A stretch of 64,000 nucleotides of DNA. Origin: Vigna angularis (Eukaryota > Streptophyta > Magnoliopsida > Fabales > Fabaceae). The notes beneath the pieces were generated by a model. It saw only the letters and a list, made by a program, of their open reading frames with translations, made no database searches and was not told where the DNA came from. Within the stretch, counting starts at the first letter, position 1; every line of letters starts with the position of its first letter. A program made the translations under genes and the position numbers. The stretch lies in contig NC_068970.1 in assembly GCF_016808095.1 (NCBI RefSeq), forward strand, positions 20,876,501-20,940,500, in the 5' to 3' direction. Of this stretch, positions 1-10,860 are shown in pieces.

Positions 1-310
1 TTTTCTCCTCTCCTTTGAAGATGTTTAAAGGGATGTTTTTGGCTTGTAACTTGGTGGTCTTGCATTGAGCTGCCTTTCCATTTTATATTGTATATCAAAC
101 AAAATATGTTTTGAGAACGAAATATAAAATAAGCAAAATATAATTTCATTATTTCACAACTTTATAATTTTATAATTTTATAGTTTTATAGTTTCATAAT
201 TTTATAATATATTTTTTTTAATTTCATAATTTTATAGTATTATAATTTTATATTCTATAAATTTATAATTTTAATTTTAAATATAAAAATGAGAAATCTA
301 TGTAATAATT
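1..310. repeat. AT-rich low-complexity DNA
   Basis: No gene is visible. From about 140 to 270 the sequence is a degenerate tandem array built on TTTTATAATTTTATA-like words. The first 100 bases are of more normal composition but show no coding potential I can support. Confidence 0.6.
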
Positions 311-970
311 GTAACATCTCATTTTTAATAGCAAAATACTACTAAAATGAGATATTACATATATGAAAATTGAACTTCTATAAGAAAACAAACCTACGAA
401 GGATAAGATCTACGACTTTCCAACTGTTTCACCCTTACCTCTTACAAAAACAACTAAAAAGACAATCTTTCTAAGCTCACAATATTAAAGTGATCATCGC
501 AAAGAGAAAACAACATACAACAAACAACACTAAAGCAAGGGTAAACTAGAATACAAATAATTAAAGACATATTAATACATATTAAACATTCACCTAAGAT
601 ACACAGAACACATCAAACCAAACAAACACTTTATGTATGACCACATTTTGACTTGACCATCTGGATTAGTACGAATATTGAGCTATGACAGTTCATGCAC
701 TGGTTATGGTGAAACAGTTGGCCCACCCGAAGCTACCACACAAGGTTAGTTTATTATCACTCGCTTTAGCTCAATGTAAAGTCCCTAGACTAGGACCTCC
801 TGCTATTCTCACGACATGTCTCATCCTTCTTTACTTGAGAATGGGTGACCATTAGAATGTCAGGATGAACTCTAAGACTAAGCTTCCCATATTCATACTT
901 ATAATACTTGAAACCACCGCTGAGAAGTTCCTCCTTGGAACTCTCTTCCATACCTTTGAAACCATTGAGA
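311..970 (-). mobile_element. Old LTR-like element, 3' portion (left of the insertion)
   Basis: Read on the minus strand, this block ends near 311-330 in the word GAGATGTTACA. It contains a stretch (about 750-870) that aligns by eye with 34.95-35.05 kb on the plus strand: both share a phrase around CTCAAGTA.AGAAGGAT and then GCAGGAGGTCCT.GTCTA. It therefore belongs to the same dispersed repeat family as the block at 33.9-35.9 kb. The young retrotransposon at 976-6464 was inserted into it, and the sequence continues after 6470. No coding capacity is visible. The family type (probably a Ty3-type LTR or LTR-like non-coding unit) is inferred. Confidence 0.5.
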
Positions 971-975
971 TCACT
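971..975. repeat. Left target-site duplication (TCACT)
   Basis: The five bases TCACT directly precede the first base of the left LTR and are repeated exactly at 6465-6469 after the right LTR. This is the normal signature of LTR-retrotransposon integration. Confidence 0.93.
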
Positions 976-1726
976 TGATGGAAGCAGCCTCCACGTTCAA
1001 GACTGGAGCGGCTCCTTGGACAGAATGACGCAGCGGAATGAAGAATGGTTTGAAGGAGTTCGGCGCATGCAAGGTGTTTGTCAGAATGCGTGACAGTGTT
1101 TGGATGTGTGTGTGAGGTAGAGTTCTAACTCAGATGGCCTTCCAACGGGGAAGGGAGCTAGAGGGAGACAAGCTAAAATAGCTTTAAGCAATGAACTTGA
1201 GAGAATGGCTGGATTTCAGCAGCATTTCATTATCAAACTCAAGTTACCTTTACAAGTGATTTGGCTTCTCTTTTATAGATGAAGAGAAACTTGCCTAGCA
1301 AGCTACTGGACATATTAGCAATGTACATGAAGCTCTATAAGAAGTGTGCAGGAGAAGCTATACAGCTGGCCATATGTTCCATACGGTAAACATTGAAAAC
1401 ATGCTTTAAAAGAAAGTGGAAACGCTGGTTTGCTTGGTTGGTCGTATGTTGTATATCAGCTTTGCTTTTCCAATCCAAAAAGCACTTCCTTTCTTCCTTT
1501 CTTTACCTCCTTTGCTTCCCTTAGTTCACCAAGCTTCTTTGGTTGATTGGCTATGGTTTTCCACTCTTATTAGTGACCTACAAAACAAGGTAAATGTATT
1601 TAGTTAAAGAAAACATTCTAAGACTTAGAAAGAAAATATTAAGTCCTTTATTCAACTTCCCTTTCTTGGTCTTAGAGTAAAGTTGATACTTCTTTAGATG
1701 GAAAGTCCCTAAAGGGGTTGCCATCA
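976..1726 (-). repeat. 3' LTR of the young retrotransposon
   Basis: This 751-bp direct repeat is identical to 5714-6464 except for one base seen by eye. It is the 3' LTR because the purine tract abuts its right edge (1727-1740). Short open frames inside it are present in both LTRs and are not genes. Confidence 0.93.
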
Positions 1727-1740
1727 TTCCCTCCCTCTTT
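1727..1740 (-). other. Polypurine tract
   Basis: On the minus strand this reads AAAGAGGGAGGGAA, directly abutting the 3' LTR. It is the expected primer site for plus-strand DNA synthesis and fixes the element's orientation. Confidence 0.85.
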
Positions 1741-1793
1741 AAAAACGATTTGTCCTCAAATCGGGAAGAAAGAAAGAAGCACAACTTTGGTTT

Positions 1794-2966
1794 TTATGTT
1801 CCTCCGGGATCAAAAATATATCTACAAAAGATTGAAAAAATGAGTATGATGAAGAAGATGTAAACAAAGATAAGAAGACAAAAGAAAGGTCTTGTATTTT
1901 TGAAAAAGATTTTCAGAAATTTAGGCTTGGAAAAATGGAAAATTCCATAGTCCCAAGTTATTGGATTTTTATCTTGAGTTACTTGTTTACACAAAGGTAA
2001 CATTAACTCAAGGTTTGAATTGCCATATTTTGAAAAGGATGGCACAGAATATGGGATGGCAATTGATTTAAAAGATAAATGAATAATGGAAGAGTGCACA
2101 ATAAATGGAAAAGAAGTAAAGAATGAGAACCCTTCCCTTTTAGGTTCCATGGTGATGGTAAGAGTAGGAGTTGCCAGCATTAGCAAGAGCTCCTTCTCTT
2201 TACTTTCCTCTGCTTTCTTCATTTCTTCTTCTCTTTTCTTTTCCTCTTTCCTTGTCTCTCTTTCCTTACTCTCTTCTTCTTCTTTCTCTCTTTCTTGTCT
2301 CTCTTCTTCTTCTCTCTCTCTTTCTTGTCTCTCAACATCTCTTTTTAGCTTTAATTCTATTTGCTTAGCTTGCACCTCCTTAAGGTTAATCTTAAATTCT
2401 AGTTCTCTAATAAGGAAACCATTATCATTTAAGCTTTCAAGAAATATTTTTCCTTTTTCAATGTAATCTCTCAAGAATTGGAGGTTTCTCTTAATAGTTG
2501 AAGGTACAAACTCTTTTCTCATGCAAGATTTTAATTCAGACCAATTATGAATGGGAGATTTTCTACCTATCCTAACATGATATTGTCTCTCATCCCACCA
2601 CTCTCTTACTTGCATTTCAAATCTAGATGTGTAGAGACTAAGGACATAAGATTCACTATTGCTAGAATGAAAATAGGATTCAGGTTTACTTTTTCTAGCA
2701 ATAAATGGATGCATGTCATTAATGTCCTTTTCCCAAGTTAGGTATGTTAATGCACCAATATCCGCACCAAAGTATGGAATATTTGCCCTAGCTTGTTTAT
2801 ACAATTCACCCTCAATCCGAACAAATTCATGAAAGGAACAAGTCCTTCTTCTAGCTTCATCAAGTTTTCTTTTAATTTCTTTGAAACTAATGGATTGATC
2901 AAAACTAGAAAACCAAGAGGACCTATATGAACAAGAAGACGGATAAGAAGTATAACAAGACATCAA
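1794..2966 (-). CDS. Gag-like protein of the young LTR retrotransposon
   Basis: A 390-codon frame. Residues about 100-185 match the Ty3-type retrotransposon gag pattern: a tryptophan pair in REWWDE, then a W-[SE]-E-L-K segment and MRKEFVP followed by a leucine-rich stretch. Residues about 200-270 are a highly charged Glu/Arg/Lys coiled-coil-like block made of REREEEERQ-type repeats. The last 70 residues turn hydrophobic (FCLLIFVYIFFIILIF) and may be read-through of 3' non-coding sequence rather than a functional domain. No zinc knuckle is visible. The stop lies about 50 bp from the purine tract, so the gene sits at the 3' end of the element, with a 2.7-kb leader upstream. In ordinary Ty3 elements gag follows the primer-binding site closely. 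Its role would be particle formation for a non-autonomous element; whether it is expressed is unknown. Confidence 0.75.
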   Translation of the reverse strand: MMSCYTSYPSSCSYRSSWFSSFDQSISFKEIKRKLDEARRRTCSFHEFVRIEGELYKQARANIPYFGADIGALTYLTWEKDINDMHPFIARKSKPESYFHSSNSESYVLSLYTSRFEMQVREWWDERQYHVRIGRKSPIHNWSELKSCMRKEFVPSTIKRNLQFLRDYIEKGKIFLESLNDNGFLIRELEFKINLKEVQAKQIELKLKRDVERQEREREEEERQEREKEEEESKERETRKEEKKREEEMKKAEESKEKELLLMLATPTLTITMEPKREGFSFFTSFPFIVHSSIIHLSFKSIAIPYSVPSFSKYGNSNLELMLPLCKQVTQDKNPITWDYGIFHFSKPKFLKIFFKNTRPFFCLLIFVYIFFIILIFSIFCRYIFDPGGT

Positions 2967-5693
2967 AAACTTTTTTTTTTTTTTTGATTTTTATGAAGGA
3001 TTTCTAGAAAGATTCTAGAGGTAAAATGAACCAAATAGCTCCCAGGAAGGAGAGGTGAGTCACAAATGGACAAGCTTAAGAACCTTGTCCTTCCTAGCCA
3101 GAGTGTCTTTGGTTGTTTCTTACCTTAGTGTCTAGGTAGAAATCTGTCAAAACTTTTTAAATGCAAGAATGCTATGTACCTAGAAACCAAATGAAGGTTT
3201 ATCTAAATGAAACGTGCTCCTATGTATCACGGAGACTTAAAACATAAAATTCAGCAAGCAATGTAAAGTAAAGCAAATGGAAATGAATGAGACACGACCC
3301 TAAGTGAAAGTGCAAGTGACACTTGGAGCCACTTGACACACTTTCACACTAAGAAGTGGAAACTAACCTATTACAATGTTTGATGGTGCACTTGGAATTG
3401 CTTGAAAAACATTTTTCCAAGTCACTTTAAGTTGAAAATGAATACAAAATTGAAAGAATTTACAAAGGTTCCGTGATACCAATCCAAATTTACAATTGAA
3501 AATTGTGGAAAAAATGGAACAAAAACTAAGTGTAGCTGCTGTTTCAGATTGTTGGACTGTCAAAAATGGTGTGTTTTTGCTACTACCATGGTGCTAGAAC
3601 AGCAAGGATAAAGTGCTCTTGGAGTCCAAGCTTTTGGCCACTTTAACAAGTCTTCCACTCCCTAAGATGCTACCCCTTTGGAGAGCAATCTGGATGTTTA
3701 AGACTTCACCACAGCATCACACCAAGCCAAACAAATCAGCAACAAAAAGTTAGCAGAAGTCTTGCAGTGCACCAGATTTTTCAGTGAAAATTAACTTGAC
3801 AGCACAATGAAAAGCCAAGAAAGTTGAATTTTAATAAATTTGGGGCTGGAAACAGAGATAACACTCAAAAGGAACCTAAGATAGGGTCTAGAACAGATGA
3901 AACAAGGAAGAAAAGACTCAAAACAGTGAGTGAATCGTGTGCAATGTAAGTGTTTGATGGAAATTCCAAAGTGTTTGACAAAATGCCACAAAGAGATGCA
4001 GATTTTGTGTTTTCTGGATTTTGACTGTCAAAACTGGATTGCAGGGGTGTACTTGCCTTTTTCTGATTGTTTTACACTTGTGTAAGCATTGGTAATTAAT
4101 TGGAAACCAAATCCCCAGCTTTTGCCAATCCAATTTGCAAATTGAGAATTTTTAAGTGTAGAAAACAGCAAAGAAATGCATGCTGCACCAAAATTGTGGC
4201 TGGAAAAATGGAACAGCAGTATTCAAAATGAGTTTCAGTGATGAAAATGATCAAATGACACTTCAAAGAAGTTTGTATCATCAAATGGAATATGTTCAAA
4301 CACTTAAACAGCAAAGGTAAAGGTCATCTCAAAATTTGACTGGTTTACTTTCAAATTTAACCAAATTTGATGACTGAAATTGTGATTTGATACAAAGGCT
4401 GGAAAATGACCATTTGCACAGTAACAACAGGTTTGAAATGGTGAAATAAACTTGCATACACTTTGAAAATGCACTTGCAGAGACAGATTCACAAAATCAC
4501 AGCAGCTGAAGCCAAAAATGCAGCAAAGTTTGGTGGTTTACAGAGGAAATCTGCATATAGGCTTCTTAATGACCATTTGAACAGTAGAACAAGTTTGAAA
4601 TGGTCAAGTATACTTGCACAAACAATCCAACACCACAGAGGCACATAGATTCTCAAAATCACTCTAATAGTTGCCAAAATATGCAGAAAATTGGACAAAA
4701 CTGCACCAGAAATTAAAATGCATCAGAGTCAAAGCTGGATGGATCAACAATCATGCAAGAAAGGTCCTAAACAACTAGATCTAACCGTAGATTATCAGCT
4801 AGAGGAACTTTAAACACCAAAGATGCATCAAAGACAACAAGCACGGTGCAAAAAAAACTTGAGAAAACTGTGACAGTGACTGGAAAATCAGATTTAAAAC
4901 AACTCAACTACTCATTTGGCAATTCTGTGATTAACATGAGGTGCTATCATTTGAGACATGTTTAGAAACATTAAACAAACTTGTGCAGAGCTATAGTGAC
5001 AACAATTCTGGACAGAAACAGCATCGACCACATCAAACCAGAAATTTAATTTTGATGCAGAATTGTGAAACAGTGACAGCACAAGCTACTGAAAGTAGGC
5101 AACTAAGGTATGCATTTTGCATTTTATTGATTAATAAAAGTTGCTACTACTAGAAACATGTTTAACAACAGTAAACACACTTGCACCAAGGTTCAAAACC
5201 ACAGATTATGACCAGAAACAGTGAGCACAACTTGAAACAGTGAAGAATTTTGATGCAGATTTTTGAGACTGGAAACAATGTTTGCACTGCTAGTAGCTCC
5301 AATGATCAAAGCTGGACATTAAGCCATTGCTTATATGATCAACATATAGCTAGCAAATGCATTGGCCACACTTAAACAACAAAGAAATAATGCTGGAACA
5401 GAAGCAAAGACTAGACAGAATTAAAACTGCAGTAAATTCTGCACATGACTGACAAAACAGAAAATGATGATTAAGTTGGATTCAAACTAAAATTAAAGAA
5501 GTTGCACCGATTAAAATGGAAAACAAACACTAAGGAACAGTGAATGAGGACAAACATCCACTACAATCACGAAATCAAACAATAGAAGTGAGAAAGAAAA
5601 AAAAATTCAAACAGTGGCAAATACTGGAACAGCACATGACAGAAGTGAGAGATGACTGAAAAAGTGACTTATCTCTTGGAGACTTGCGTGGAG
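2967..5693 (-). repeat. Long non-coding leader of the retrotransposon with diverged internal repeats
   Basis: There are about 2.7 kb between primer-binding site and gag without any long open frame on either strand. It is built partly from diverged tandem modules. The clearest pair begins with AATGACCATTTG at about 4405 and again at about 4568 (period about 163 bp) and continues with GTTTGAAATGGT and ACTTGCA words. Phrases such as GATGCAGATTTT and 'gtgacagcacaa' recur elsewhere in the leader. Such leaders are typical of large non-autonomous elements. Confidence 0.6.
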
Positions 5694-5711
5694 AACCTGG
5701 CTCTGATACCA
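5694..5711 (-). other. Primer-binding site for initiator Met-tRNA
   Basis: The minus strand reads TGGTATCAGAGCCAGGTT, two bases inside the right LTR. This is complementary to the 3' end of plant initiator methionine tRNA as I remember it, over all 18 bases. It identifies 5714-6464 as the 5' LTR. Confidence 0.92.
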
Positions 5712-5713
5712 AA

Positions 5714-6464
5714 TGATGGAAGCAGCCTCCACGTTCAAGACTGGAGCGGCTCCTTGGACAGAATGACGCAGCGGAATGAAGAATGGTTTGAAGGAGTTCG
5801 GCGCATGCAAGGTGTTTGTCAGAATGCGTGACAGTGTTTGGATGTGTGTGTGAGGTAGAGTTCTAACTCAGATGGCCTTCCAACGGGGAAGGGAGCTAGA
5901 GGGAGACAAGCTAAAATAGCTTTAAGCAATGAACTTGAGAGAATGGCTGGATTTCAGCAGCATTTCATTATCAAACTCAAGTTACCTTTACAAGTGATTT
6001 GGCTTCTCTTTTATAGATGAAGAGAAACTTGCCTAGCAAGCTACTGGACATATTAGCAATGTACATGAAGCTCTATAAGAAGTGTGCAGGAGAAGCTATA
6101 CAGCTGGCCATATGTTCCATACGGTAAACATTGAAAACATGCTTTAAAAGAAAGTGGAAACGCTGGTTTGCTTGGTTGGTCGTATGTTGTATATCAGCTT
6201 TGCTTTTCCAATCCAAAAAGCACTTCCTTTCTTCCTTTCTTTACCTCCTTTGCTTCCCTTAGTTCACCAAGCTTCTTTGGTTGATTGGCTATGGTTTTCC
6301 ACTCTTATTAGTGACCTACAAAACAAGGTAAATGTATTTAGTTAAAGAAAACATTCTAAGACTTAGAAAGAAAATATTAGGTCCTTTATTCAACTTCCCT
6401 TTCTTGGTCTTAGAGTAAAGTTGATACTTCTTTAGATGGAAAGTCCCTAAAGGGGTTGCCATCA
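5714..6464 (-). repeat. 5' LTR of the young retrotransposon
   Basis: 751 bp, a direct repeat of 976-1726. It is followed by the TCACT target duplication at 6465-6469. It would carry the element's promoter for leftward transcription. Confidence 0.93.
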
Positions 6465-6469
6465 TCACT
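6465..6469. repeat. Right target-site duplication (TCACT)
   Basis: Exact copy of 971-975, directly after the last base of the right LTR. Confidence 0.93.
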
Positions 6470-8090
6470 TCACATTCACATAGGACACCAATACATGAGA
6501 TTATTGATCATACATTAAAAAAATAACAACACTCGTACAAGTCATCAAAAATTACACAATAACACAATTTCTTTAAGGCATCTTATTACCGACATTTAAG
6601 TAAGGAAAACAACTTTGAAACCCTCACCAACAGCTTCAGAAGGGTCTAACCCCCCTCCCCCCCCCCCCCCCCAAACGACCTAAAGAACGTCCCAATCGGA
6701 CATCAAGAACCCTGAAAACTCTCCAAAACTGCTGCAGGGGTGCTCGGGGGGCGCCCGGACGCGAGCCGCACGGAAATGAGGGGCGCTTGGGCGCACCCGA
6801 GCCCCATACCAGTTGATAGCAACTTCGAAATTGGATTTTGATGAACTTGGAACTTCTTCTAATGATCAAAGGGGTTTTCTAAACATTATAATTGATGGGA
6901 AAACACATTTATAAGTAGAAGAATAATCCATTTGATCATTAAACCAAAGACAAGGTGTATCAAAACAATTTTTGACACTCCAAAAGCACTTAAACTCGGA
7001 TTTTCACCTTCTACACCAAACTTTTGCAACCTAACAATTTGAACAAGTTCTAATTGACTCAATAACAGATTATAAATCATCACCTATAGCCCAGAACTTC
7101 TAATTTAGAATCTCACTTGTCAAAACCCCTAAAACTAGACTAAATCAAGTCAAATTCAACCTATTAATTATCAAGTGATCTTGTATAAAAATTTCTACCA
7201 TTCTCAAGGTGCAAACAAGTTTTAAATACCCCCAACAACAGATTCAAAGGTTTAGTTTAAATCCTACTCCCTTCCATTAGGTTTTAGTTATTCAAAACCT
7301 CTAAAATTGAATCTAATACCATGCAAAACTCAACATTTCAACTACTAATTCATTTTATCTCATATTTCCATTAACTAAGAACTTAGACAAGTTTCAAATG
7401 ACCTCGTGACAATAACAAAAGAGTTCCCATAACATTTTCATACCTATTTCTAATTTTCACTAACCAAAACCCCTCCTTTTTAAGCTTGAAATCTAAGTAA
7501 CTTGATCAATAATTTCAACAACTACTAGAATTCTGTTTCAACAATAAAATACCCTTATTACACACAATTACAACAATATCCAGTAGCAATCATTTTATCG
7601 TACCGATTACACTAACACCATATCATCAAAACACCAATTTAACATACATCAAATTTACCCAATCACACCAATTTGTATTAAAACATCTATAAATTATAGA
7701 AACACTAAATTTAAACTACCATTACAACTACGAAAAGATTTAGTTTCCCTTACCACACAAGAAACAACACCAACTCAAATAACGCTCCGCCGTTTACTTG
7801 AACCGTAGGGAATATCTAGATGAATCTACGAAACACCAAATTGAAAACGGATAGAGTCCTTAGAATTCTAAATGAACCAAGAATGAGTAGGAGAGACATG
7901 ATTACACATGTAACAGTATCATATTCTCCTAAAACAGATTTGGAACGGAAGGAGAAAAAGAGAGTAAAAACTTACTTGCTCTATTACAAAAACTGATCGG
8001 ATATGAAATTAGACTTCGTCGTCGTGATCAATTAGGCACTTTCTGGTCGTCAAATAGATTACTCAGGAGTTAGAAAACTCTAGAAAAATG
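6470..8090 (-). mobile_element. Old LTR-like element, 5' portion (right of the insertion)
   Basis: This continues the repeat that is interrupted at 975. No long open frame is visible. Sequence around 7780-8050, read on the minus strand, looks like LTR leader sequence. Together with 311-970 it makes about 2.3 kb, comparable with the related block at 33.9-35.9 kb. A GC-rich island with a poly-C run is embedded at 6650-6805. Confidence 0.45.
6650..6805. repeat. GC-rich island with poly-C run and imperfect hairpin
   Basis: Six C, one T and then sixteen C (6650-6672) are followed by a very GC-rich stretch in otherwise AT-rich DNA. GGGTGCTCGGGGGGCGCC-like sequence at about 6739-6755 is roughly the reverse complement of the GGGCGCACCCGAGCCCC stretch at 6789-6805, so an imperfect hairpin is possible. 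The minus strand G-run could form a G-quadruplex. It could also be an assembly or slippage artefact in length. Confidence 0.6.
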
Positions 8091-9086
8091 ATTTATAAAG
8101 AGATGATAAATTTTAAAATAATAAAATTTATTTATAACAAAATTATTTATTATTAAATCAATATTAAAATAACTGATTCTCATTATTTTTAAACTATCAT
8201 CACTTATAAACTATCATTTTTGAAATCTTACAATAATGGTATATGTAACAAAATATTATATAACATAAAGAGTCTTACGACTGTATAATTACATCATATA
8301 AATAATAACAAGTTTAACGACAAGAAGTTGGTTGAAAAGTTTTAAATGATTGAACATTTAATAAATAATAAAAAATTAATTGAAAGTTCTTAAATTTATT
8401 AAAAAAATTAAATCATATTTAAATTTAAAAGCTATAAATATATCGAACTTATGAAAAATTTATGACAAATAAAGTTAAATAACAATATAAATTTTATTAG
8501 TTAGACTAAAGTTGATTTCATATTCCTCTATAGATTATTAAACAACTTTTTCTATTTTAAAAGTAAGTTAAAATATATTTTTAATTAATTAATTATAAGT
8601 GAAAATTAATTTTTTTTAATCTTGATTTAATTTAATTTCTTAACTTTAAAATACGTAAATTTAGAAATGATAGTATTTGAATTATTTTTTTTCTTAAAAA
8701 ATACGGTTTGATTAAATCTACGTAATTCTAAATATAAAAAACTAACCTAGTAAAAAAGATTAATTCTAATTTTTACTTAAATAACTAAAGACATATTTAA
8801 ATTTTAAAAACTATTTTAATCATTTTGCTATCAAAATATTTTACTTTTATTTTTAGATCTAATTTTTTAAACAATTGAACTTTTTTTACCATACAGGACA
8901 GATACAATCCAAAATTAAATTTTCAAAACCACGTCCTAATTTCAGTTTTTAAAAATTTAAAAACTTAAACTAAAAGGTCGTCTTTTTCGTTGTGTTCTTG
9001 TTCAATTCATCACTTGCGTTCTCTTCCGGCTGAAGAAGCTTGAAAAATAAAAGAAGAGAGAGGTAGGGTTTTCTGAGGTTTCTGAA
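8091..9086. other. AT-rich intergenic region upstream of APC10
   Basis: No gene or recognisable element is visible. The last 100 bases (about 8980-9086) become less AT-rich and contain the probable APC10 promoter and 5' leader. Confidence 0.5.
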
Positions 9087-10860
9087 ATGGCAGCAGAATC
9101 ATCAGAGGGCGAAGAAGAAACGAAGTTGAGCGGAGGAAACCAATTGTTGACGGTAGATGATGATTTAACGGAGATGGGGAAAAAGGCCGCTTGGAGTGTC
9201 AGTTCTTGCAAACCCGGTAACGGTGTTTCCTCCCTCCGTGACGATAATCTCGAAACCTATTGGCAGTAACTCCTTCACTTGCTCACACTCCCTTTCTCTT
9301 ATCCTCGCCCGCATTCTCAATCTCGCTTTCCGTGTTTTCAGATCCGACGGAGCGCAACCCCATTTGGTTAACATTCAGTTTCAGAAGAAAGTGAGACTTC
9401 AAGTACGTACACGGCACACCCCTCTTGTAAACAAAATATAATTATAATAAGTGCTAAATTTTTAATCTTTTTTATTGTTGCAGCTAATTGTACTGTACGT
9501 GGATTTCAAGTTGGACGAGAGTTACACGCCGAGCAAAGTTTCCATCCGTGCCGGTGATGGGTTTCACAACTTGAAGGTAATTTTATTGGTTTGGGTTTGA
9601 TTGGGAGGGTTGATTTGGTTGTTATGATTGTTGATGAATAATGGGTTTGGGAACATTTGTAGGAGATTAAGACCGTGGAACTTGTGAAGCCAACTGGGTG
9701 GGTCTATCTATCGTTGTCTGGAGTTGATCCTAGGTAAGTGTTCTTCTGTCATTTTGTGGAGTGTTTTTTTTTTTTTCAAATGGGGGACATGATAGTATAT
9801 AGTAGGGAATTTAAGGGAACCTCGTGAAAGTGAAGAAACTAATAAACCATATCTGTTATTTTGTGTCTATCTGAATAAATTTCTCTATAAAGAACTTAAA
9901 AAAAAAATGAAATAGATTTTTACAAGAGGTAAAACTAGCTTAAGTAGGATACAGCTAAGGTGTCATGTGATCCATGTAATTTGACAAATCTTGTGTCGAG
10001 GGATTAATAGTCTCCTCTGTTAGTCAGACTTGGGGTGGCAATGATTTTCCACTTATAGAGTTAAGGTGTCATGTGATCCATGTAATTGACTTCATCTCGT
10101 AGGATACAGCTACTGTTGTATTGTTGGAGTGATAAGATCAACATGGACCGTGCATTTTTATTAAATTGCGTTTGAGGCAATACGCTGTGCCTACTTCCTA
10201 GTGGTCTTCTGAAGAAGTGATTGAATTCTTGGCTTTTGTTGCTGAAATCTTACTGATTTTTCTTTGAATTCTTACTCCTTATATATCTGGATTTATGTTC
10301 AAGGTTTGAGGATGTTTTATTCCGATTGTGAACTGAGAAATTAGATAGGATAGGAACGTTGTCATGCTACTTGAAGATGTTTTTGTTGGTACGTCTGAAG
10401 GCAATAATCAGTTCTTGTTTCATTTCATTTGTTGAACCACTGGATTGTCTTTAATTGTTACTCTGAAATTGATAATGTGAATGAAGCCTCAATGGTTGTA
10501 ATGTAACCAAAGTAATGTAATGTAACTTAAGGATTTCTTCTCCATGATATCAACATACTTTTTTAATAGAATCTTGTAATTGCCTTTCCCCAATCACAGG
10601 GATACCTTTGTGAACACTTTCATGTTGCAAATTGCTGTATTGTCAAACCATCTCAATGGAAGAGATACTCATGTGCGGCAAATCAAAGTTTATGGGCCTC
10701 GACCGTGAGTCTCCTTTTACTTTTGAAACAATTACTTGGATACAGTTATAAATTTATTAATCAACGTTTTTCTATGTAACCATGTTGCAGGAATCCAATT
10801 CCACACCAGCCATTTCAATTTACTTCAAGGGAGTTTATCACCTACTCTTCCATAAGATGA
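9087..10860 (+). CDS. APC10: Anaphase-promoting complex subunit 10 (DOC1 homologue)
   Basis: Six coding exons, all joined by GT-AG introns: 9087-9265, 9342-9402, 9484-9576, 9663-9733, 10600-10704 and 10791-10860. They add to 579 nt and 192 residues, the usual length of plant APC10. The protein is nearly all one DOC domain, a beta-sandwich with recognisable stretches [55 protein letters not shown] and [10 protein letters not shown]. In the APC/C ubiquitin ligase this subunit works with the activator (CDC20/CDH1) to bind destruction-box substrates and raises processivity. The chain ends in Ser-Ile-Arg; a C-terminal Ile-Arg tail is the known docking signal for the TPR subunit APC3/CDC27. The 866-bp fourth intron is the only long one. 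Frames and phases all fit, so the gene looks intact. The ATG at 9087 is the first one and matches the family N-terminus. Confidence 0.96.

Larger units (their letters stand above)
976..6464 (-). mobile_element. Complete, very young non-autonomous LTR retrotransposon (gag only)
   Basis: The element is 5,489 bp and has two 751-bp LTRs (976-1726 and 5714-6464), a 5-bp target duplication, a primer-binding site next to the right LTR and a purine tract next to the left LTR. Transcription is therefore leftward on the minus strand. LTR ends are TGATGG...CCATCA. Comparing the two LTRs by eye I find one substitution (1642 A versus 6380 G). The interior has only a Ty3-type gag-like gene; protease, reverse transcriptase and integrase are absent, so it must be mobilised by a partner element. 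A short peptide-like tail between the gag stop and the purine tract resembles the C-terminal end of Ty3-type polyproteins. This suggests origin by internal deletion of pol. It is inserted in an older repeat. Confidence 0.93.

Noticed and set aside
908..1607. Two short open frames (61 and 63 codons) in the left LTR, one repeated in the right LTR
   Set aside because: They lie within LTR sequence, match no protein family I know and are present only because the LTR is duplicated.
2086..2466. 126-codon Ser/Leu-rich frame on the plus strand
   Set aside because: It is the antisense shadow of the Glu/Arg-rich gag coiled coil.
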